Assembly (NCBI RefSeq): GCF_026745355.1
Contig: NC_079210.1
Span: 33,238,516-33,302,515, forward strand
Source of the DNA: Beta vulgaris subsp. vulgaris
Lineage: Eukaryota > Streptophyta > Magnoliopsida > Caryophyllales > Amaranthaceae
Reading direction: 5' to 3'
DNA length: 64,000 bases
Below are positions 53,549 to 64,000 of this stretch, in pieces (the first letter of the stretch is position 1; each line of letters begins with the position of its first letter). The notes beneath the pieces are model-generated. The model was not told the origin of the DNA and searched no databases. It saw only the letters and a program-made list of their open reading frames with translations. Position numbers and translations under genes: made by a program.

Positions 53549-55589
53549 CTAAATTCAAGATGGATACAACACATCTAACAGACAAAAAAAACTACAACTA
53601 AAAGCGCAAAAATTGAAGGACATGCTCATACGTAATAAAAGACAGGAGAACAAATAGCTGAGTAAACAAAAGCGATAATCTCTATGATCTATAAGAACAA
53701 TGAAGGTGCAATCATTAGTAACAGTCCTGGATACCTCTAAGCAAGATAAGTTTAAAAACATAGCTTATTAGTCATCCTTCACATCATTCAAAAAGAACAT
53801 AACCTATGAATGAATGCAACACCCCTTGAGAACATAAATACCTTGCAAGTCAAATAAAAGAAAATACATCCACTCATATATGACTCGGAGAAACAAAAAA
53901 ATATGAAGTACTTGAGAGTATTTCCAGAAACATGAGAAATATATCCATTATAATAAATCTCCATGCCCTAAGAGGAATGAAACATATAATTTGCCCTCAA
54001 TTCTCATACGCTGCTTTATTCATCGGTGAATTTTCAAAAAAAAAAACAGAATAAAAAAGCAGAGCAAATTCTATGACTCTGAACTATAAATAATTCAGCA
54101 ATGCTTTCAAATCAAAAAACATGATAGCAAGAAAATCACAAACATAAAGAGAAAATGGTATATACGAAATGAAACCCTAGAAATCGAAAATTGAAATAGG
54201 AAATAGAAACACAAACCATTAATTCAGTTGCATAAAGAATGGAAATCTCAATTAGTATCAACCTTTGATTTTCGTCCCTTAATATCTGAACCAACAACAA
54301 AAGCTAAACCAAATCAACAATAAGAACAGCAAAATCAACAAGAAGAGTGAAGTAATCAGCGAAATAACAAAGAAAAAATAACGAAAAACCTTGACAATTG
54401 CATAAGCGGACTCATATGGCTTAAAAATCCGATCACCAGACAGGAACGACCCGACAACCTTCTACATAATATGAGCAACTTCTTTCCACGACCTTCAATA
54501 ATTATCTTCTTCATCATCAACGTCGTTATCATCACCCTTGTCGTCGCTGGTTATCGGATTTCTAAGGTTTTCAGTGCGCGAAGGAAGTTGCGACAAAGGT
54601 ATGATTGAGAGTCGAATTGAGGATAGTGAATGTGAGGGAGGCGTTGGAGATAAGGGAGGTGAGAAATTAGGGATTTGAGGGGGTGAAAAAATGAGGCGTT
54701 GAGGGTTTTTTTAAAAGCAACAAGGAGATAATAAGTGGAGAGAATATAATTTGAACCAGTTAAATGACTTAAATGCTCCGTTTGAACGGAGCATTTCACT
54801 AAAATGCCAAATTTGGCGTTCTTTTTCTCTTTTATTTCTCAAATTTGTAATTTCAAATGCTCCGTTTTTATGAAAACCAAAGCATTTGTAATGTAGCAAA
54901 ATAGCATTTTTCCATTTGTGAAGGCTAGGAAAAGTACTAGCTTGACTTATTTCTTTAAGATTTTTGATTACACTATACAACGGTGGAGGAAGAATGAAGA
55001 AAACGCAGATTTCAGATGTGCAAATTCAAAGCCATCCTCTAATTTGCCAATGTGTGGCATACTAAAAACATGCATCTGAAATATACACTCAAACTCTGTT
55101 TAGAGAAATTGAGACTGAGTTCAGTCATGGACTTAAATGCTTGACAAAATGCATTGATGAGGTTGGTTCAGCATTTATGTATGAAGTATGGATTGAGGAA
55201 AATGAGAAATCAAAGCAACTAGTGTCTTTTGACATGACTAACAATACAATAGAATGTAGTTGCAAGAATTTTGAAGAAGTTGGTTGGTTATGCTATCATT
55301 GCTTCAGAGTTTTTTTCATACATTCAGTCAACTGAATACCTGACAAATACATTTACAAGAGATGGACAAAGCTAGCAAAAGCAGAATATTGGAAAAGAAG
55401 GGAAGAAACAACAACAAAAAGTGAAGCTTAACAACAAAAATATATGCCTTGGCGAACAGTGATGGCTAGGAAATCATACAACTTAATCTTAAAGAGTCAG
55501 GCATATCAAGAAACAAGAAGACTACTGGAGGTAAATTACAATGATATAGCAAAGGTAATAATTCTTACAATGTTACATTAAAGCACTTT

Positions 55590-57300
55590 GTGCAAGGGGT
55601 TAGTTTAATCTAGGAGTTACTTTACACTTATATAGGGGTTAATTACTATTGTTATCTGCTAGGAGTTACTTTATATATATTTTATGCAAGGGGTTACTTT
55701 TACACTTATGTCGGGGTTACTTTACACTTACGTAGGGGTTACATTAGATTTTAGATGGGGTTACTTTATATTAATCTATGGCTTATTTTCGAGTTCATAC
55801 AAAGGATTACTTTATACTTATAAAGCACTTAAAAGTAACGTCATGTCAAACATAAAGTAACCATTAAAAAGTAACCCTTGAGAATTTGCTACATAAGCTT
55901 TATAAATAATACAAGTAACTGAAGCTGCATAGTGGAATGCATCGAAATCTTACTAACTGATATTATTAATTTATCAAAATCGCAAATTCTTACAAGCGTT
56001 TTTTTTTTTTTGTTTCTGAAAACAGGAAATTGAACAAGTCATGCATTTTGAACAAAATCTCAGAGGAAGAACAAGAGCCACAAGAAACAATAGACAATGA
56101 AGAACACCAAATGAATATACCAGTGGTTGAAGATCCAGAAAGAGCAAACACAAAAGGGAGAAGTAAGAGGATAAAAGGTTTTTTTGAGAAAGGAAAACAA
56201 CCAAAACAAAAGAAGACTAAAGCAATGACCGTGCAAGGAGAAGGAATAGAATATGGAACTATAACACCAATTCAAAAGCCTACATTATTCTAATATATTA
56301 ATACTGATTATGATAATATATAATTAATATTATTAAGTTCTTCTTTTGTCAAATACTTCTTCTTAAAATATTCTGTTTTGTTAATACAAAACTAATCCTT
56401 TAAGGATGAATAATTGAACTTATACATCTTATGTTATCCGCAAACTAATATATTCTCATTGTTTCACAAAATTACACATTTCGAATGCTTTGTCTAGTTA
56501 TGCATATTGAGATGAGATATGAATGTTGTATATGGTATTCTGATTCTAACAATATATTATGTTCGATTATATGAAAATTAACACCATAATTCGTTATTAC
56601 AAAAAGTAAGGCAAATTAGTAACCTCGTTGTATTTCTAAGTAACCATTAAAGAAGATATAATTCCATGATGTTTCTAAAGTAATCCCATTATTTAGGTAA
56701 AGTAACCCATCATGTCTTTAAACTAACACCATTATTAGTGTTAAGTAACAAATGATATGTAAAATATATGTTTCAATTCACTGCTTGCATGACCCTACGC
56801 CTTCACGAATGTAGACATATCTACTAAGAATTACTTTAGGCATTGTGCAAGGAGTTACTTTACACTTATACAGGGGTTACTTTACAGCTATGCAAGGGTT
56901 ACTTTAAATTAAGCGAGGGCTTACTTTAGAGTTTATACAAAGATTACTTTATGCTTATATAGGGGACTTGTACTAGTAAGCCATCATTCCATAAACTATA
57001 ATTGATGCCGACTTCTCGAGTCAAAAGGCATACAAAAAAACTATCTTAATGTATCTTGACATTATTGGGAGCCTTATGATGTGGTTCACTTTAAACCCAT
57101 ATTCAACAAGACTCTAACAACACAAAAGAATCATAACTCTCATAAATCTGTAAAGTAACTACCACATAAAAGAATAATAACCCCTTTAACAGAAAAGTAA
57201 CCTATAAAAAACACAGTAAACATGGAAAAAACACAAGAATAATTCAAGTGATTCGAAACTACAAGAGTAACCCCAGATAATAATGAAATTTGATTCTTTT
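55590..57300. repeat. AGTAACCCC / GGGGTTACT repeat region between the convergent MULE genes
   Basis: The last transposase intron (55555-56025) and the intergenic region (56294-57614) contain many degenerate copies of GGGGTTACTTTACACTTAT in one orientation and AAAGTAACCCC in the other. Orientation flips several times (GGGGTTAC about 55635-55765 and 56820-56970; AGTAACC about 55830-55880, 56640-56760, 57140-57290). No gene is present apart from the last transposase exon at 56026-56293. Confidence 0.7.
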
Positions 57301-59164
57301 GTCTACTTATCAATATTCAAATAAGAAAAATTCCACGTTATATTTTACCTCTAACATTATGCTATTTTATTATATTAAAAATCAACCCCTGACAAAATAA
57401 AATACCAAATAATAAATAATAACTAAACTAATTTTTTTTTTAAAAAGTAACCCAAAGAACTACTAAGAATTCATAATTTGTATTAGGAAAATAATATGTT
57501 CGAACTATGTAAAATATATGTATCAAAAGTTAACAAAACGATAAAAGAACCTTTGGACAAACATATTTATGTTCTACAGTTCAAAATGAAAAACTTTCTA
57601 TCAACATTGATTTCCTAACTCTGCTTAACTGTCATGTCATAGTCTGTCTTTTTTTCCTTTCTTTTTCCTTGTTTCTTGTTCTCTTCCTCCTCTATTTCAT
57701 GTTGGACAATAGAAACTACTATACTTTGCCTATCTCTGTTGAAATTTTCAAGAGAAATAAGGACAGGGGCTCGAATTATATTTAAGTCAGACAAGACCAA
57801 TGATGCACAAATCTCAGCACGGTATAGTTTGTGCTCCCTAGCCTACAAACAAAAATAAAAAATTAGTTCTAGGAGTCAACTGATTATCTAAAAATTTAAC
57901 AAAGAAATTATTAAGAATAAAAAGTAAAACATAAACTAACCTTATGGAGATGAGCAGATTTAAATCTTTTGCCATTGTACAAACAACAATGGTACAACAT
58001 GAACACACCACAATCCAAGTTCGGACTTCTGGATTTCCAATCAAAATGAATTTCTCTAATAGGGAAGCTATATATCAATTCACTGCTTGCATAACCCTTT
58101 GCCTTCATGAATGTAGACATATATTGTCTCTGTGATATAGAAACTTCAATTAATTAAGATACAAACAAAAAAAACTGAAATATTCAATAACACAAAAGTA
58201 ACCCCTTAAGAAGTGGAAAAGTAATGCGTCTGAGAATAGTACAATAGATCCAATAAATCCAAAAAAGTACATAGAAAACAAGCAACTATGAATAAAGTAA
58301 CTCACAAAATAATGAGCAACAGTGTAAAAACTTGACAAGTGTTCATTGAATCCCGATTCAACTTTGTTTTGGCAATTTTCATACAGTAAATCATGTTGTC
58401 AAGATAATCAATTGAATGGTTGTAGAAGTTGAAGACAACGCAAGAAAAATGTTACTCATATATGATAGGAATGAATATCTGCAAAAGAAAAGAACAAATA
58501 TCTTAACTATGAATTAGATATAGAGAAACAAACACATATATAAATAACTGAAAGAACAAAAGACAACATATTTACCAAATTACAGCCAAGCAACTTCAAG
58601 GTCGAATTTTGATTGCTAATCCAATCATCCCAAGCATCATAGATTTCCTTCTCATGAACGGATTTTTCACCCTCCATCATGGAAATTAGAAAAGGACGCT
58701 AAAACAACAACACAAATAGTGTAAGTAAACACAGTTAGCACAAATATAAAATAATAAAAATAAGAAAACAGCTTATCATACCATATAAGATGTACCAAAG
58801 AAGTAGCGAGGAGAGCTTGACTCTAAATTCTGGACCTCAAAATCATTTAGTAACAACAGGAAGCAATCTATGATACAGGTTGAGATCATTTCATCTTGAA
58901 GTAATGTCCACATATCTCCTCTAGTCAAAGAATAAACCTCATTGTACATCACAAGTAGTTGTTCCCTAAAAAGTAACCCATGTGATAATAAATAACTCTT
59001 CTAACCAAATCAAACTTCGATTAAACTTTCAGAAGTAACCTCTGTAAAATAGTAGTAACCGTTAAAGAGTGACCATTCACATGTTGTTATGTAAGCTCTA
59101 TCATGTATATAAGTAACAAAAAAACATTATAGATAAAGTAATATAAAATAGAAATATATATAAA

Positions 59165-59300
59165 AAAGTAACCTCGAGTTGCATTTAAAGTAACCCCTCG
59201 ACAACCAAAAGTAACACCTTGAGCAATAAAAAATAACCTTCAGTTGCATTTAAAGTAACCCCTCGACAACCAAAAGTAACCACCACTAAGAGCAATAAAA
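59165..59300. repeat. Tandem duplication of an AGTAACC-containing block
   Basis: The block GTTGCATTTAAAGTAACCCC followed by TCGACAACCAAAAGTAAC occurs twice with a period of about 65 bp, in the intron between the third and fourth Ulp1-like exons. Confidence 0.7.
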
Positions 59301-60689
59301 AAGAACATTTAACACATACATTTTGTTGAAGTCTTGATCCTTGACGAAACAATAGTCTGCAACTTGGAGCCGCAAAGCCCTCATTTTTTACAATGCTGAT
59401 TTATTCTTCCTCATGAAGAATGAAACTAACTCCAATTTGTTTCCTCCTGGATGACCACAACTTATATCAGTTCTTACAAATGTATCATACAAGGAGTCAT
59501 CATCATGAGTATACATTTCAGAACTAGATGATTGGGAATCAAGTACTTCTTTTCATCTTCTAGTAGATTTATTGCTAGCCTGAACCAAGTTCTTCCTTGA
59601 AACTTTTGACTTCCTATAAGCAACATCAACCTCGATAGCCCGTTCATCGCTAAAAGTGTGATCATGATTGTCATCTTTCTCCCCCACAACACCTTTAGCC
59701 TTTCGCTTAACTCCATTATTTTTGCTAAGGCTCACATCATCAATAACAATAGGACTAAAAACAAACTCTATGTTTTTATCAACATTATCAACAAAACTTT
59801 GTGACTTACCTACTTGTTCAGGCACTGATAAAAGATCATCTAAATTTTGAGAAGCACTTGTGTACACAGACAATGATTTAATAGATTCCACATGTTCCAA
59901 TCCACAAATCTCTAGATTTTGTGTGTCAAATTTTGTGCAGCCAGCATCTTGATTTATTGGCCCATCACTCTTTGAATCAAATTGTAGATTAAGACTTGAT
60001 CCTATTGTGTCAAGATTGTCCATAGAAGCAGCAAGATCAACAATGTTTTCAGAAGATTTTGGACACTTTGTTTGACTGCAACCTACATTCTTTGTAGCAA
60101 CATCACTCTCACTGCCAGAATCATAACAAGAACCATCATGGCAGAGATTTAAATCATCCATAACAGTTTTTATGGCTTCAGCACATGAGAGACCATGCAT
60201 CCCAAAATCAGTTACATGAATTGATGGATTATCATGAAAAACCTCATCAATTGGAACACTAGGACGTGGAGGGGAGCTGAAATTTGGATCACCACTACGA
60301 AACAGTTCAAATGAAGGCATACTTTGTTCCACCTTTTTAACCTCCAAGTAACCCCTAGAAATACGATCAATGTGATCCCAAAAGGCTGTACCCAAGCTGA
60401 TTGGAGTATACTGAGATAGGGTTGGAGATATTCGCTTTTCCATCATCTTTGAAGCTTGACGATCATCTTCTACTCCATCAGACACACAATTCTTTGAAGC
60501 ATTTCTATTGCACTCTGCTGTATCACCATCACCCTTCATTGAATCTATGTTCTGTTCACAAAGATGTGAAAAAAGCTTCATGTTTCTCTTCAGCAACAAA
60601 TAGTTCTCCTCAGCATCCTGAAAGTAAAGTAAATAATACATATAGTAATAAAGTACATTAAGAATAACATATCAACAAGAAAATACTTG

Positions 60690-61200
60690 CCCAAGGAAAA
60701 AGTAACCAGTCCTAACCATTAAAGTAACCCCCTAGTTTTAGTAAAAGTAAATCCTAGTATCAGGAAAAGTAACCCCTTAGAGTTACAAAAAGTATTATCT
60801 AGTTTCAATAAAAAATACCCCCTAACCATTGCAAAAAGTAACCCCTGGTTAAACTAAAAAACACCTTAGCATTTGAAAAAAAGACCCTTAGATTCAATAA
60901 AAGTAGCCCCTGTTATGAGAATAAATAACCTTAATGAAAAGACTTTATAATTACATAAATAGAAGCTACCAACAATAGTCATACATAACCATTATGACCA
61001 AAAAAGTAACCATAAAAGTAACCTCTTAACATTACTATAGGTAACTCCTAAACTTAAAACTAACCCCTTAACCTTAAAAAAAGTAACCCCTACTTTCAGC
61101 AAAAGTAATCCCTTAGTATTAGAAAAAGTAATCTCTAGTTTGAATAAAAGTAACCCATAACCATTACTAAAAGTAACTGTTCATTACACTAAAAATAACA
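60690..61200. repeat. AGTAACCCC-type repeat-filled intron of the Ulp1-like gene
   Basis: Almost the whole 0.6-kb intron (60618-61227) is a degenerate series of units like AAAAGTAACCCCTTAGA and AGTTTCAATAAAAGTAACCCC, spaced roughly 20-25 bp apart. There is no coding sequence. Confidence 0.75.
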
Positions 61201-62385
61201 CATTAGCATAATGCTAAATCAACTTACATTCTTTGCTATTGCATGAATTTCTTCACTGGATTGAATTCCCTCGGGTAAGTTAAAAGTGACCGAGCGATGA
61301 CCACCACAAACTTGAGTTACATTTTCCTTCTGTTTCCCAGATGAATCAATTGAGAGATTTTCTTCCTAGATCATTTCTTTTACTTCCTGTTGTTGATTTT
61401 GTTGTAGTTCATGAAGTTGTTCATTGTCATCAGAAGGCTGTTGTTGTTTTGTTTTGTCTTTGTCTTTGTTTTGTTCAACCTCAAGTATTCCTTCCTCTAT
61501 GTTATCTTGTTCTATTTCTTGTTTGTTCACTCTATCAATACAAATAGGATAACCTTTATCCAATAGACCAACTCCATATTCACCACCCTCATCATCAATT
61601 CTTTTCTTCAGTTTCTCACTGTTCCAGTGTTGAATAAGAGGCAGTGACTTTGGACAAGAAATTCCTCTAAACTTATGTAAGTAACAAATTTGAAGTAACA
61701 AGACACAACCACCAATATACTTCTTATTGTCACTATACTTCACAATAGATTGTCCCAAATCTTCCAACACATAAGTACACCAATCAAAATCTTTAATCTT
61801 ATTAACATCTTCTACAGCCTTAAGAAACTTCCAATCTGCTTGTCTATTCAAAGTTGGTGTCAACATTGTAATCATAGCATACATTACAAAACATCTTTTG
61901 AAGTCATCATCCCCTTTCTTCAAATTCTCATCAGTACAAATATGGAAAGCTAAAGATTTAGCAGTAACATGCCCACCATTCGCATCTCCAAAACTCTCCT
62001 TCCAATATATTTTAGTGTTCAATTCATCTTTATTTCCACATATCGCAATCCGCATATATCCCATTGGAATGCCAAATACATCATGCACATCAACACGTTG
62101 TAACTGAACCCGATTTTTGCCAATCATCATTACCCAACTTTAAGGCCGAAAATTCCTACATAACCAACGTATCATATCTCTATGAAACTCCCACAATTGA
62201 ATATCAAATAAGCTAGCAAATCCAATATCTCCTATGGCTTTCTTCTGCTCATTAGTAAGCTTCTTGAACACCTCAAGAAGACTTGCTGGACGACATCTTA
62301 CAACTGTGTTATCAGCAGGAATAATGTATTCAAATAAAAAGATATTCAAAACAAAATTAAAGAACAAAAAGAAAAGAATGAATTA

Positions 62386-62575
62386 AAGTAACCCCTGGTA
62401 TCAGCAAAAGTAACCACTTGAATCAGTAAAGTAACCCCTGTTATCAGCAAAAGTAACCACTTAAATAAGTAAAGTAACCCCTGGTATTAGTAAAGGTAAC
62501 CACTTAAATCAGTAAAGTAACCCTGGTATCCGCAAAAGTAACCACTTGAACTAGTAAAGTAACCCCGGATATAGC
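62386..62575. repeat. 43-bp tandem repeat, AGTAACCCC family
   Basis: Four regular units of TAAAGTAACCCCTGGTATCA plus GCAAAAGTAACCACTTGAAT, in the intron between the first two visible Ulp1-like exons. Each unit contains two copies of the AGTAACC core. This is the most ordered instance of the motif in the window. Confidence 0.85.
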
Positions 62576-63181
62576 AACTAATAGTAATGAACTATGGAAA
62601 CCAAACCTGAAATATCATATACATAGCACATGATTCTTGAGCAATTTCCTCTTTGGTCTTCATAGGCTTTGAACTGGAGACTAAAATACCAGTAGCTTGG
62701 CTCCCTACATGTCTCCTTGAAGGCTTTACAACTTGAGTAGCTTCAATTGTGCACTCTTGAGTATTCGTAGTTTTCTTTTTTGCTACAACTTTTTTCTTCA
62801 TTTTGTCCAAAATAATACCAACACTCTGTTCAACATTGTCATCAAAGTTATGTTTCTCTGTTTGGCCAATAGATCGCTTTGCATACTTTTTAAAATCTTT
62901 TCTAGAAATGATAGCAACAACAGGTTGCGCATTTTCATCAATCTCAATCCTCCCAACTTTATCTTCTTCATGTGTACAATTGACATTAGGTAATTCAGTC
63001 TTTGAGAGAGGTTGAATCTCTGAAAGAACTTCATCATAAATAACTTTATCTTCTACTCCTTTATTCTCGATATCTTCACTTTTATTGTGATGATCTTCAA
63101 CATCCTTGACAATATTACTTGAACCTATAAGTTCCCCATTATCATCTTCGCGTGTCGGACACGCAAGACCTTTCTTCCATT

Positions 63182-64000
63182 CTATAAAAACAGCAAAAGT
63201 ATACATTATACGTTACATATACATATCCAGAAGTTACAAAATAAAATTAGGACAAATAATCTAAATTGTCAAATTACAAGATAAAAATCAAAATTTAATA
63301 AAAAAATTCAAATAAATGAATCATATATTAAACATTGCATAAATACAATAAAAATAGCACAACTAAATTACTTTTAAAATAAAACAGTTTAGTCCAAAAA
63401 ACAAAAATCATTATGCAAACAAAAATCTCCTGCCATAATTTTTATAGCAAAAGTATAATCACATTATATTACTCGCACCTAATTAGATACACATTTGATT
63501 TTGATAAAAATCTCATCTCTGTACTAACTACCCTTCTAAACAGTATTATTACATGCATAACTTACTCCATCATCTCCTTCCATGACCCACGACATTGTAT
63601 AAAATTCACTAATAAGTGATAATTATGCATATATTAATTCACACTAGCTTACATACAAAAACAAAGTCACGTTTCACAGTTACATCAACAAAACCAAAGG
63701 AACAAATAAATTATAGGGGCTATAAAAATGTGGAATCTAAATTTTTTTCCAACCTCTCTATTCTATCAAAATTTTCCAAAATTATTTTTCTTTGTAAATT
63801 ATCGAATTTACCCTCTCTTATTTCAAGTTCTGTTCTTACTTCATTAATCATTTTAGTTATAATTTTATGGTAGATCGATACTTAACGAACATCTTTATTC
63901 AAAATAAAATAGCAGATCTAAACTTGAATTAATAAAATCCTACATAGAGAACATAAATGTATGCGGAATTACCTAAAGAACACAGAGAAAATTTGTTATC
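63182..64000. other. Upstream region of the Ulp1-like gene, no clear exon
   Basis: Very AT-rich. On the minus strand a short ATGGAAGGAGATGATGGA followed by a GTAAGT donor (about 63588-63565) could be a first exon. A coiled-coil-like open piece (EVRTELEIREGKFDNLQ, about 63849-63799) is also present, but I cannot connect either to the gene with confidence. No MULE terminal repeat was found before the window ends. Confidence 0.4.

Larger units (their letters stand above)
57615..63181 (-). pseudogene. MULE-associated Ulp1-like (C48) cysteine protease gene, inactivated
   Basis: Eight minus-strand segments with splice borders: 63181-62607 (Lys/Glu-rich), 62366-61228 (CRPASLLEVFKKLTNEQKKA, RVQLQRVDVHDVFGIPMGY; the DUF1985-like region common in plant transposon ULPs), 60617-59330 (linker, AFWDHIDRISRGYLEV, ends DYCFVKDQDFNK), 58965-58782 (YFFGTSY), 58698-58576 (WDDWISNQNSTLKLLGCNL), 58488-58332 (IFIPIIYE, stop, HFSCVVFNFYNHSIDYLDN), 58129-57941 (NLDCGVFMLYH) and 57842-57615. 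The family's catalytic His, Asp and Cys are visible as H-F, LD and DCGV. In-frame stops occur near 62143, 61366, 59553 and just before the His. Family members cleave SUMO-like conjugates; the role in transposons is unknown. Confidence 0.8.

Overview
This 64 kb window is AT-rich plant nuclear DNA. Genes have GT-AG introns, and the transposon families (Stowaway and Tourist MITEs, hAT, L1-type LINE, FAR1-type MULE, CACTA) and host proteins are those of a flowering plant, probably a eudicot. I cannot name the species. No rRNA or tRNA gene and no CRISPR array was recognised. Only two host genes are supported. A mitochondrial aspartate aminotransferase lies on the minus strand (3560-6377); it lacks its 3' exons and carries frameshifts in exon 2. 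MIS12, a kinetochore protein, lies on the minus strand (23636-31364); its seven exons give an uninterrupted 244-residue frame.

The rest is mobile DNA. From 1 to 6.4 kb there is a Tourist MITE, two copies of one 0.89-kb hAT-like element in opposite orientation beside the aminotransferase exons, and a foldback MITE in its first intron. From 6.4 to 10.8 kb I see no gene. From 10.8 to 15.2 kb is a decayed 4.4-kb hAT element with recognisable transposase. From 15.4 to 16.2 kb is a Tourist-like element carrying a piece of an LRR resistance gene. From about 16.5 to 23.3 kb is a decayed LINE with ORF1 and ORF2. MIS12 follows, with a 4.9-kb third intron holding two Stowaway MITEs and a possible Ty3 remnant, and a Stowaway MITE just upstream of its start.

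From about 33.8 to 63.2 kb is a nested complex. Its base layer looks like a MULE: a FAR1-type transposase on the plus strand (DNA-binding domain, DDE transposase domain, SWIM finger, basic tail) facing a Ulp1-like cysteine protease gene on the minus strand. Both are broken by stops and frameshifts. A CACTA element (X) sits in a transposase exon. The transposase intron, exon and left part of X were then duplicated into four tandem units of about 1.6 kb. A second CACTA element of the same family (Y, 4959 bp, target duplication TTG) sits in one unit, its tail survives in another, and a third unit preserves the empty site. A 3300-bp solo LTR with a perfect TATCA duplication interrupts the exon of the last unit.

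Both CACTA elements lack a transposase and carry exon fragments of host genes. Y carries pieces of a SMARCAL1-like helicase, an ABCB26/TAP-like transporter and one unidentified gene. X carries pieces of a PP2A-type phosphatase and the UTP13 WD40 protein. The introns and spacers of the MULE are filled with short AGTAACCCC-type repeats. The nested, gene-capturing CACTA/MULE structure is the most interesting part of the window.
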